The notes below the pieces were generated by a model. It was not told the DNA's origin, did not search any database, and saw nothing but the letters and a program-made list of their open reading frames with translations. Of a stretch of 64,000 nucleotides of DNA, positions 56,026-64,000 are shown one piece after another. Made by a program: the position numbers and the translations under genes. The stretch is from Cordylochernes scorpioides (Eukaryota; Arthropoda; Arachnida; Pseudoscorpiones; Chernetidae): contig CP092886.1 of the NCBI GenBank assembly GCA_030710605.1, forward strand, positions 159,696,000 through 159,759,999, read 5' to 3'. How positions within the stretch are numbered: the first letter of the stretch is position 1; each line of letters begins with the position of its first letter.

Positions 56026-57240
56026 CACGTCCTCTCTCAAATGCTGATATACACGTATATGTTTGCGAACTTATTTGCTCGGCAGAGTTACTCTCTATGT
56101 GAGTATCTGGAGTGGAATTCTCTCTCGCAACGATGTTCCGTCCAATTTGCATAAATCTTTCTTGATGAGTCGTTTTATTTCGTGAAGAATATTAATTATT
56201 GAAAAACTATGTATGTGTTGTGTTTTATTGTTGTGTTGTGTTTTATTGTTGTGTGTGTGCGGATCGTATTGTAACTCTTGAACTGTAATACTAACGCTAA
56301 ACCACACAATAGATGGTAGTTTTGTAAATTCGAGTTTATAAAACCCTTTATACGGTATTGTGCGGATTTTATACTTTACAGATTGTCGATTTTGGCAAAA
56401 ACCTTTATTTATCCATTTGCGATTCGTTTTAAATAGATGGCAAAATTAGATTTTATTGGAATTCAGACAATTAATCTAAATGTTTTCATGTAAAAGTTAT
56501 ATCAGCTGCTATATAATACCCAAGGGAAAGTAGAACTAGGAAGTGTGGGCCGACGACACCGACTGAAGCCAGTAACAGCTGATCGCGACAAAGCATGACG
56601 TAAGCGGTGTGTAATTATGTGGCCTTCGCATCGCATTACTATCCGCTCCTTATTAGAGCACTTGCTGCTCTTTCAATTTACATTAAGGTTGGCCATTTTA
56701 AAAGTAATTACTATTTTTGTTCAAAATTGTCGCAATAGATAATATAGTTGGCATTTTATATTTAAATTAACCAAGATTTAGAAAATGGTTAAGTTAAATT
56801 TAAAAGACAATTTTGATTAATGAATTATGAACAAACTTTTGTTTTTCAACTGCTTTTCTCCTTTTTTTATTTGGCTATTGCACACGCCATCATACATAAT
56901 TATCCCATATTTCTTTAATACAATTTACCTCTATTTCTTTTTATCTCTCTTAGAATTATATTTTTCTAACCAAATATATATGTTTAAGAAATATTTGAAT
57001 AAACGGAGAACTGGAACAATTCTCTTAGTAACGCAATCACTTTAGATTCCAGACATCTTGGGAGCCATCCACTACCCATTGGGGTATCACAGTTTTGTTG
57101 ATAATATTTATCTTCAAACCTGAAAATGTTTATCTCCAAACGCATTTTAAAAAGGATGCTAATGTAGTAGTTTTTTCTAAAGTATATTAATATGAAAAAT
57201 TATTATATAAATATATCAATGTATAAAAGTAAGAAAAAAT
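56026..57240. other. Anonymous AT-rich stretch
   Basis: Contains a TTGTGTTGTGTTTTATTG duplication at about 56216-56250. No gene recognised. Confidence 0.4.
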
Positions 57241-57244
57241 AAAA

Positions 57245-57310
57245 AAAGGTTAAAAATACAAAGCCATATCCTGACTACGATGCGGAAATGCCTTAAATGC
57301 CCATTTCTTA
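57245..57310 (-). repeat. Family A remnant
   Basis: AAAGCCATATCCTGACTACG then GATGCGGAAATGCCTT. Only the terminal parts of the family remain. Confidence 0.4.
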
Positions 57311-57314
57311 ATTT

Positions 57315-57631
57315 TTCAAGAAGGTTCTAGGACCAAATTTTACTGCAAGTGTAGACTTTGCTCAGTGAACGTATATTTTCAAGAAGGTTCTAGGACCAAA
57401 TTTTACTGCAAGTGTAGACTTTGCTCAGTGAACGTATATTTTCAAGAAGGTTCTAGGACCAAATTTTACTGCAAGTGTAGACTTTGCTCAGTGAACGTAT
57501 ATTTTCAAGAAGGTTCTAGGACCAAATTTTACTGCAAGTGTAGACTTTGCTCAGTGAACCTATATTTTCAAGAAGGTTCTAGGACCAAATTTTACTGCAA
57601 GTGTAGACTTTGCTCAGTGAACGTATATTTT
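57315..57631 (+). repeat. 63-bp tandem repeat, five near-identical copies
   Basis: Units start at 57315, 57378, 57441, 57504 and 57567 with TTCAAGAAGGTTCTAGG and contain TTTACTGCAAGTGTAGAC and GCTCAGTGAACGTATA. Copies differ at one or two bases, which points to very recent expansion. The multiple-of-three period keeps a frame open (21-residue unit QEGSRTKFYCKCRLC...), without other sign of coding. Confidence 0.95.
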
Positions 57632-57739
57632 CCTTGTGTTTTCTATATGTATATTGTACCTTATATGTATCTTAAATTTGCATGCACCTCATACCTTTAT
57701 CTTTTTAACCTTAGATATACTCGTTATATATTTATAATA

Positions 57740-58135
57740 TGATGCACTAGCGCGCCATCTGTTATCAAAATTCGAAACTATTTTAAACGCGTAAGATTAT
57801 TTTTGAACATACAATTATAAATATATAATATGCTTCGAGCAATTTGCGGAAGAGCGATTGCTCGAAGCATATTATATATTTATAATTGTATGTAATTCTA
57901 CTGTCCTCAAAGCTTATGTCCATAGTTCTTCTAAAATACCCATTTCAAAAGTCTAGCAACAGTATCACTATAAAAGGAAGTTCCAAAAAATGCAATATAA
58001 CAGCGGTATGGTAGATTAAACTGGCGAAACCGCTGGGAGGGTTCACCACTGATGAGCCAGGCCCTCCCTTTAATTTTTCCATTGAGTAAAGGCAGTAGAA
58101 ATTGTTTAATTTCAAAAAGAATCTTACACGTTTAA
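57740..58135 (+). repeat. Family B element containing a perfect hairpin
   Basis: Starts GATGCACTAGCGCGCCATCT and runs through TTCGAAACTATTTTAAACGC, the 36-bp hairpin (57808-57892), TTCTACTGTCC, then GGCGAAACCGCTGGGAGGG, CACTGATGAGCCAGGCCCTC and GGCAGTAGAAATTG. It is the longest family B copy in the window. Confidence 0.75.
57808..57892. repeat. Perfect 36-bp inverted repeat with 13-base loop
   Basis: 57808-57843 and 57857-57892 are exact reverse complements. The loop is TTGCGGAAGAGCG. Perfect identity means either recent formation or selection on the hairpin. Confidence 0.95.
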
Positions 58136-59499
58136 AACTCGTTATATATGTTTGCTTACTTTATATGTTATTTAAAAATTAGGTAATAAGAAATAGGGAA
58201 ACAAATTCAAACACAGATATCGATATTATGCAGATTATAGCGATTTGAGATTGTTCATATAAGTGTGAGTATAATAAATTAACCAACAAATAATAAATCA
58301 AAATTCAAATAAAGTAAATATGTTATTGCTGTGTTTTCTTTGGCGTCTTCTGATCTTTATTAATGATCGTAATGTTTCTATTTCAAATCGAAGAGTATCT
58401 CGCGTACAAAGATGGCGAAAATTATCTTGATGTCTCGGCAAAGGCACAATGGCAGAGTCTGCCAAGACCGAGTGAGATGTCCCCATCAATATTTGACGAG
58501 GTGCGGTCACGGGTGGTGCAGGACGATTTGTTAGAGTGAAGGATCGCCGAGAGGTCGCCACGCCCTCGCGCGGGATATTAACGGCCGTGCAGGCATCAAT
58601 AAAATATCAGGGAATGCCACTGTCCTCTTTAACTGCCTCCAATTATTCATGGCCAAACACTAATACAAGATGGCGCAGCGAGCCCCATTTAGAAGCAAGA
58701 CGATATTAATCGGCAAAATGGCCGCCTGGCCCATTTAACGTTGGTCAAAACAATGTATTCTCATATAGATTGTGTATTTTGTTTATCTGAAAACTTTGAT
58801 ATAATTCTATCATAATAGTCTTTATATTCTGTTGATGTTGTCGAGGATGTCGATAAACAGAAGATTTGATCAACTTTATTGATTCAATTAGCAAAATTAA
58901 AATTAATTGTTATTTATGCCTTTTTTGTAAGGTGATCCTTTTAAAACAGATATCCGAGGTAGTCACTATATCATCCAAAGTTAAAAACAGACGAACAACA
59001 CAACAACCTTTTCGAACTATATTTATAAAATAGATATTACACAGAGTCATCACTAATTTATACTATAACACTTTATTTGTAACACACTTTATTACATTTA
59101 AAATTATTTATCACGAACTCTATGTATAATATATAAATTATATTTATATATATATATATATATAGACCTATATATTTATATATATATAATTTGAATTCAA
59201 ACTGTAAATGGCAATATATGAGAATGTTGAGTTTTGTTATTTTTTCAGCAGAATCTTAAAACGCTTCTAGGTGAGCGTTGGGCAGCAAATAGACACATGG
59301 CTCTACTAAGCCCCTCGATAAATATTGAAGTTGTGATTATTGAAACACAGACTTGAGTGTTATAGATGGAAGCTTTGGGGATGAATACTAAACTTTACAA
59401 TCCTAAACGCTGCTGGTATAAAAGCTCCTTGTTTCGAAATAATTTACCACACTAAAAAAACTAATTTCCATCATTATTTTTACGAATGTATAACTACCT
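58136..59499. other. Anonymous region with a GC-richer island
   Basis: About 58400-58745 is GC-richer and includes CAAGATGGCGC, AAAATGGCCGCC and AATTATTCATGGCC. An 87-codon minus-strand frame there (58298-58561) has no known domain. About 59140-59190 is a TA microsatellite. Confidence 0.35.
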
Positions 59500-59672
59500 A
59501 CCGTCCTTACTGCGATCGTAAAAGTATTGGAATGGGCCTGGCTCATCAATGGTGAATCCTCCTAGCGGTTAGCTAGTTTAATCAACCATATCGCCGTGAA
59601 GCCAGTAGGAAAAAAGAAAAATATTTGCGCGCTAAATATTTTCAATTCTCATTAACAGATGGCGCACTTATA
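59500..59672 (-). repeat. Family B element, diverged
   Basis: TACCGTCCTTACTGCGATCG, GGGCCTGGCTCATCAATGG, CTAGCGGTTAGCTAG, and AACAGATGGCGCAC at about 59655. Confidence 0.6.
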
Positions 59673-59929
59673 AATTCTGGATGAAATATTGAAATGAAAT
59701 GAAAAATGAAATAAATTCTAAAATAATGGATAATTATGCAAATTTGCCCATCAAAAACGGTGGCGAGGATGAAAATTCTTCCTAGAAAATCCGGAATAGG
59801 GCTGAAATCGTTGAGGACCATTCAATAAACTTTGAGCAGAGAAAAAAACGGAAACATTCTCCTTTTTTGATTAGGCAGCGCCGACTTTCTTCTCGGCAAT
59901 CTCGTCAAGCCACCAGCTACCGGAACGGG

Positions 59930-61030
59930 ACTGCGCCACGCCAGCCATCGCGTTTGACTAAAAGTATCGAGGCAACTTCTTGAACAGTACCGGAAAATAT
60001 CTGTAGCTGGGACCTTCGACCAGATGCTATACCTGGAGTTCTCCCCGGATTTACTCCAGTGGACCACATCAAGACTCTTGAGAACAAATTTGGCGAAGGC
60101 TGCGGAGTGCAGCTAGGGTAGGTTTCCGGGCAAGTCCTAGTTAGTGTGGAGCGGCCTGAAATGGCGGAAACCATAATTGTAGATGGACTGTTAATTAACG
60201 GGGTCCTCTTCAAGGCCCTGCCCTACCAGAAAAAGGCCGAAAGAATTATCATCAGCGGCCTGCCTTACGTCATCAAGGACGCGGATACCATCAGAACCCT
60301 GAGGCCTTACTGCCAGGTGGTCTCCATGCCGTCCCCTGCCGTGAACCCCTCCGGGGCTACATCTGGCTAAACCTGAAGGTAACGGCCTTCATCCTCATGA
60401 ACGAGGGGGAAAGCATCACGGATATTCCAAAGAAGATCATCGTGATTGCCAAGGGCGGATCTGCCTTAGTCTACTTGGAATACGGCTCCAAGTGCTCTTG
60501 GATGAGTCATAAATGACAAACTGCCTCCTCGGGACGGCAATCATTCCCCAGGCCTCAAGCTAGAGGAGCAGCGTGAAGAGCTCTTGGTCTGCTCCCATTG
60601 CCTCTACAGATGCATCTCAAACTGCAACATTCGACCATCCTGCGCCTGAGGCTGTTTCGATACAGATGTTCTGCGCACCAACAGCCCAAAAAGAAAAAAA
60701 ACAGAGGCTGCACCCTCCACCAGTACTCTGTAATCTCCCAGTAGACCCAAACTGAACAGTATCCTCAGATTGGTGAAGAGCAGGTGAATTATCTATTTGA
60801 CAAACTAGCCGCCAACTCCTTCCCCCGGGGTTTTGACAGGTTCATGATGGAATGGGCGGTTTTGTGCCGCTAGGATGTCCTCGTCAGTCTTAGAGCCGGG
60901 GAGAAGATTATTATCGCGGGATTCCTCGACCGTGCAATTGCGAGTTTTGGGGACAGCAACCATTATATAAGTCAGAAGTTGGCCAAATTCAAGCGGCTTG
61001 TGAGGCTTATGAATTCAGACGTTCCTCCAG
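59930..61030 (+). pseudogene. ORF1 (gag-like) relic of a non-LTR retrotransposon
   Basis: The frame 60161-60370 encodes MAETIIVDGLLINGVLFKAL, KKAERIIISGLPYVIKDADT and IRTLRPYCQVVSM. A second frame follows (GYIWLNLKVTAFILMNEG, then VYLEYGSKCS). The order fits an RNA-binding ORF1 preceding zinc knuckles, but the knuckles are not readable. A later block (about 60780-61020) gives LAANSFPRGFDRFMMEWAVL and FLDRAIASFGDSNH. Several stops and shifts. It is GC-richer than its surroundings. Assignment to a clade is not possible. Confidence 0.45.
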
Positions 61031-61730
61031 TAAGGTTCAGTATGTTGCAAATAATTTTAATTTGTTTTATTTTTGTTGATTTTTCGGTATGTGTGTTGAC
61101 GGAATGTCTATAAAATTAAATTGATTGTCAATTATCTCTCTCTCTCTCTGTCTACTAATGATTTAAATATAATTATTCCAAATTGGAAATTTATCCAGTG
61201 TATCGATTGGTCTCTTCAGGAAAGTTTATTTCGTAATTATTTATCGAGAACACGGGCCTCTTTCTCTTAAACTAAAATTTGCTTCTATACACAGTATATA
61301 GTGGTGGTGGTTCATGTTGGGATATTTTCAAAAAGGCTTATTTTCTATCAAGACTAATGCAAACAAGAATTACGGACTAAACTATGAATTCTGATTAAAC
61401 CAATCGATACATTGGATTAATTTCCAAAAAGAGGTTTGGGACAATTATATTCACAAATCGTTAGTTGAGAGTATCAATGTGTATTTTATAAATAGTTATT
61501 TACAATATTTACCTTCAACAAAATACATACAGTGATGATGACAATCTCATACCAGGGGTTGTTCTTGATAAACAAGCTGGGTGAGGGCGAGAGCTACAGC
61601 AAGCCCCTCGCCACAGAAGAATCAGTTTGATTTAATGTGGCGACAGTGACTACTTGCATTGAGTGGTCGCGTCGGACTTCTGGAAGAATCGAGGGCCAAT
61701 GAAGCCATTTTTGTTTCTTCAGAAAAAAAT
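61031..61730. other. Anonymous AT-rich stretch
   Basis: Includes a CT microsatellite at about 61136-61150. No gene seen. Confidence 0.4.
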
Positions 61731-61734
61731 TGTC

Positions 61735-61806
61735 TATTTCGGGATTCGATCCCAGGTCGTAGCACATTAAAATCGGCTGTTGATACCACTACTCCACCGA
61801 TCCCAC
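61735..61806 (-). pseudogene. tRNA-like or tRNA-derived SINE relic
   Basis: On the minus strand: GGATCGGTGGAGTAGTGGTA (A box TGGAGTAGTGG) and, 30 bases later, GGGATCGAATCCC (B box-like). The T arm pairs partly, but the acceptor stem does not close. This suggests a decayed tRNA or a SINE head. Confidence 0.4.
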
Positions 61807-62620
61807 TTCTATAGTAATAGAAATGTGAAAATATGTGAAAAATTCCTAAACTATAAAGTTATCTAAAATATTGCGATGTATTTACCCGGAGCAGCCCAGG
61901 ATAAATCTTTCTTCAAAGTCTAATGATTATCATTTATAAAACAATCGATTCCCCAGTTTATAGGTTCGGGCAGGAATGGGCGAAGGCAATAAAGCCGCCG
62001 CCACGGCGCGATAAACCCACACGCGCGCCGCCCTTTCCGCTCAATTTGCTCGGCGTGTAAACTTTTTAATAGCGAGTAGTTGGGTGAAGTGGTCTTGGGG
62101 GATGGCAGCGATGGGAAGGAGGGCTTCTAAAACCCTGGCTTTAATTGATATCTGGGGAAGGTGTTTTTCAGGATCTTTTTAGACATCAATAGTGTGATTA
62201 TTTTTATAGCTGCGAGTACCTAAAATACACAAAGTTATATTATCAATCTACTCTAGTTATGTTATAATTAAACTTAACTCACGGCAGAGCACACTTGTGA
62301 GAGGTATTTTAGAAAGAAAAAATACGCTCGTACATTTCCATATATAAGACATCACCTTATCTTGTATTCAACTTCACGTACATTGCCTCTCGAAAGGTTC
62401 TAGCAATCCTATATTAGCTAATCTTGCAATTCGACATATTTTTATTGCATTGCCTCGGGGAAATTAATATTTTTATCCTAAAAACTAAGGGAGAAAAGTA
62501 TTTTATTTAAAAATATTTTGAATTATAATTCCTTATAAAATGTGTTCTCTATATTAAAACATATATAATATTTGAAATGAAGGCGATAAAAACGTGGTGC
62601 TTTTCTTTTAATAGTAAAAA
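61807..62620. other. Anonymous region with a CpG-rich island
   Basis: About 61965-62090 is unusually CpG-rich (AAGCCGCCGCCACGGCGCG, ACACGCGCGCCGCCC) inside AT-rich DNA. No reading frame or repeat family was recognised. It could be a conserved noncoding or promoter element. Confidence 0.3.
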
Positions 62621-62626
62621 ACAAGC

Positions 62627-62668
62627 TTTCAGGCAAGAATGCCCTTCTTCAGGTTACAACTTGGCAAT
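62627..62668 (-). ncRNA. Hammerhead-like hairpin at the 3' side of the Penelope-like element
   Basis: Minus strand: ACCTGAAGAAGGGC, ATTCTT, GCCT, GAAAGCTTGT. Stem II GGGC/GCCT is 3-4 bp, and the core box is CTGAAGA instead of CTGATGA. It lies about 50 bases past the stop codon of the RT gene, where Penelope pseudo-LTRs normally carry such motifs. Confidence 0.6.
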
Positions 62669-62718
62669 ATTTTAAAACTATGGACATGAAAGATAGCCAA
62701 ATAAAGTAGGTAAATAGT

Positions 62719-64000
62719 TCAGCTGGGGGGATTGGCGAGGTAAAACACGGAGTATTGGGGTGGGAGGTCGATTTTTCGGTTGAAACTGGGCGTGCAGTGC
62801 GAGACCAAAGATTCAAGGACTAGGCGCTGATACTTGTTCCCGACGCCCTTGTAAACGCATACAGCGCTGTCCAAATTGAACGAGTGGCTGAATTCTGTGA
62901 TGTGTTGGCATAAGAGAGACTTGCGGTCGTTGGTGCGTATGTTGCGGCTGTGTTCAGATAATCTGGTGCAGATAGATCGACCGGTTTCTCCGATGTAGCA
63001 CTGTTCGCAATCGAGACAGGGAATTTTGTAAATTGCGTTGGTGGCGGTTAGGGGATTAGTTTTAATCGAACTTTTTGTAATCGGATGGCGTAAGGAAGTA
63101 TAGATGGAAGGGGTATTATTAAAATAGATACGTATTCCGAATTTGCGTAAAAAGAAAGAAATGTCGGAGTTCCTGGCCGAAAACGGGAGAACACAAAGGT
63201 CTTTGTAGGGGGGAGGGACTGTTTTGGTGGAATTAGGCGAGTAAAAATGATGACGGATGAAATCATGAGGATAACCGGCGGATGAGAGATGATTATATAC
63301 AATACGTTTCTCATTCTTTTTGAAACAGTCGAGGGAACAGTGAGTGTAAATTCGCTTGGAAATGGTTTTTACGGTGGTGATTTTGTGGGAAATCGGGGCG
63401 TGGGACTGGAAATGTAAGTAGGAGGGGGCGGAATTGGGTGTACGGTAAACGGTTGTGTGGAAGGTGTGTTCGGAATTTACAATTAAAACATCTAAAAACG
63501 GGATGCAATTAAATCGTGACGGGTTGTGTGTAAAACGAAGATCTGGATTATAAGAATTTAAAGCATTAAGAATGGGGAGGTGGTCTGTATCTCGGCGGAG
63601 GCAGAAAATGTCGTCGACGTACCGTGACCACAACTCGATCCCCAGGTGGTTGTGGGACAAAATCCAGCGGTCCAAGTTGGACATAACAATCTCGGCCGCG
63701 ATTGTGGATAAAGGGCTGCCCATTGGGGAGCCCCTCGTCTGTATGAAGAAACTGCCGTGGAATTCAAGGGTGTTCAAGGCGAGGCAAATATTGAACAAAT
63801 CTAGGATAACTTGTTGCTCTTTGGTGGGGAATGTAGAAGAAAGTAGAAGTTGTTTGAGGCCTTCAATAATCAGGGAATGTGGAAGACATAAAAATAGTGA
63901 GGTCACATCAAAGGTTGACATGGCAAGACAGTCGAATCGGGGAATGTTCCTTAACCTGGAGATAAAGTCAGTGGGATCTTTGACCGAGTGAATGTTGTGA
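62719..64000 (-). CDS. Penelope-like reverse transcriptase with GIY-YIG endonuclease (5' end outside window)
   Basis: The frame is open from the stop at 62719-62721 to the window edge, so the N-terminus is missing. The first Met inside is at 63921, but coding continues upstream of it (HNIHSVKDPTDFISRLRN). RT motifs: STFDVTSLF (A), RGSPMGSPLS (B), RYVDDIF (C). The C-terminal third holds AIYKIPCLDCEQCYIGETGR with SICTRLSEHSRNI, a GIY-YIG nuclease preceded by a CxxCxxC cluster. These two domains in this order define Penelope-like elements, which copy by target-primed reverse transcription. No frameshift is visible, so the copy may be young. Confidence 0.94.
   Translation of the reverse strand, partial: HNIHSVKDPTDFISRLRNIPRFDCLAMSTFDVTSLFLCLPHSLIIEGLKQLLLSSTFPTKEQQVILDLFNICLALNTLEFHGSFFIQTRGSPMGSPLSTIAAEIVMSNLDRWILSHNHLGIELWSRYVDDIFCLRRDTDHLPILNALNSYNPDLRFTHNPSRFNCIPFLDVLIVNSEHTFHTTVYRTPNSAPSYLHFQSHAPISHKITTVKTISKRIYTHCSLDCFKKNEKRIVYNHLSSAGYPHDFIRHHFYSPNSTKTVPPPYKDLCVLPFSARNSDISFFLRKFGIRIYFNNTPSIYTSLRHPITKSSIKTNPLTATNAIYKIPCLDCEQCYIGETGRSICTRLSEHSRNIRTNDRKSLLCQHITEFSHSFNLDSAVCVYKGVGNKYQRLVLESLVSHCTPSFNRKIDLPPQYSVFYLANPPS

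Noticed and set aside
57365..57742. 125-codon frame with a cysteine-rich repeat
   Set aside because: It is entirely explained by the 63-bp tandem repeat.
58022..58070. Family B centre as a type II hammerhead
   Set aside because: GAAA and CTGATGA are present and helix II could pair, but only about five bases remain for helix I, so the fold is not possible.
58298..58561. 87-codon minus-strand frame in the GC-richer island
   Set aside because: No recognisable domain, homology or splice context.
61735..61806. Functional tRNA gene
   Set aside because: The acceptor stem does not pair and the T stem is imperfect. Listed as a relic only.

Overview
The window is AT-rich eukaryotic DNA with no recognisable single-copy protein gene. 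Almost everything that can be named is a mobile element or its debris. Two near-identical Tc1-like transposons, a Ty3/gypsy element, several non-LTR relics, a Penelope-like element, Helitron-like ends and many small palindromic repeats suggest a repeat-rich invertebrate. An arthropod, perhaps a chelicerate, is my inference from the transposon mix; no host gene in the window confirms it.

Layout. 1-8400: Helitron-like ends, a fragment of U2 snRNA, small inverted-repeat elements and two minisatellites (45-bp and 33-bp units). 8415-14188: a young Ty3/gypsy element with 221-bp LTRs and a gag-pol gene broken by two single-base frameshifts. 14771-16189 and 26467-27885: two 1419-bp Tc1-like elements in opposite orientation, each with an intact 343-residue transposase; a 433-bp internally deleted relative lies at 23572-24004. 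28672-29045: a large palindrome with a tRNA-like gene at its centre. 30585-32439: an LTR element that has lost nearly all of pol. 33600-34265: a 154-bp tandem repeat. 35527-46572: an 11-kb nest, with mariner-type terminal inverted repeats outside, a broken transposase, and three non-LTR retrotransposons inside one another. 46575-62600: mostly anonymous AT-rich DNA with dispersed short elements. 62719-64000: a Penelope-like RT/GIY-YIG gene on the minus strand, running off the window.

The strongest unexpected signal is RNA-structural. A dispersed family (called family A here) carries hammerhead-ribozyme-like cores followed by a fixed series of hairpins. The stem sequences differ between copies, but base pairing is kept. 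The best copy (53221-53276) has a six-base-pair helix I, the CTGATGA and GAAA boxes and a GTC cleavage triplet. A second, older hammerhead-like family (family F) has three copies, and at least seven Penelope-type termini show CTGANGA...GAAA hairpins. Together with the tRNA-centred palindrome, this looks like a population of small non-autonomous elements built around structured RNAs, comparable with retrozymes and Penelope pseudo-LTRs.

How the parts relate: the two Tc1 copies could mobilise the deleted derivative. The gypsy-type and Penelope-type enzymes are the natural helpers for the deleted LTR element and the ribozyme-bearing repeats respectively, although nothing here proves that pairing. 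Family names A, B, D, F, G and S are labels for this report only.
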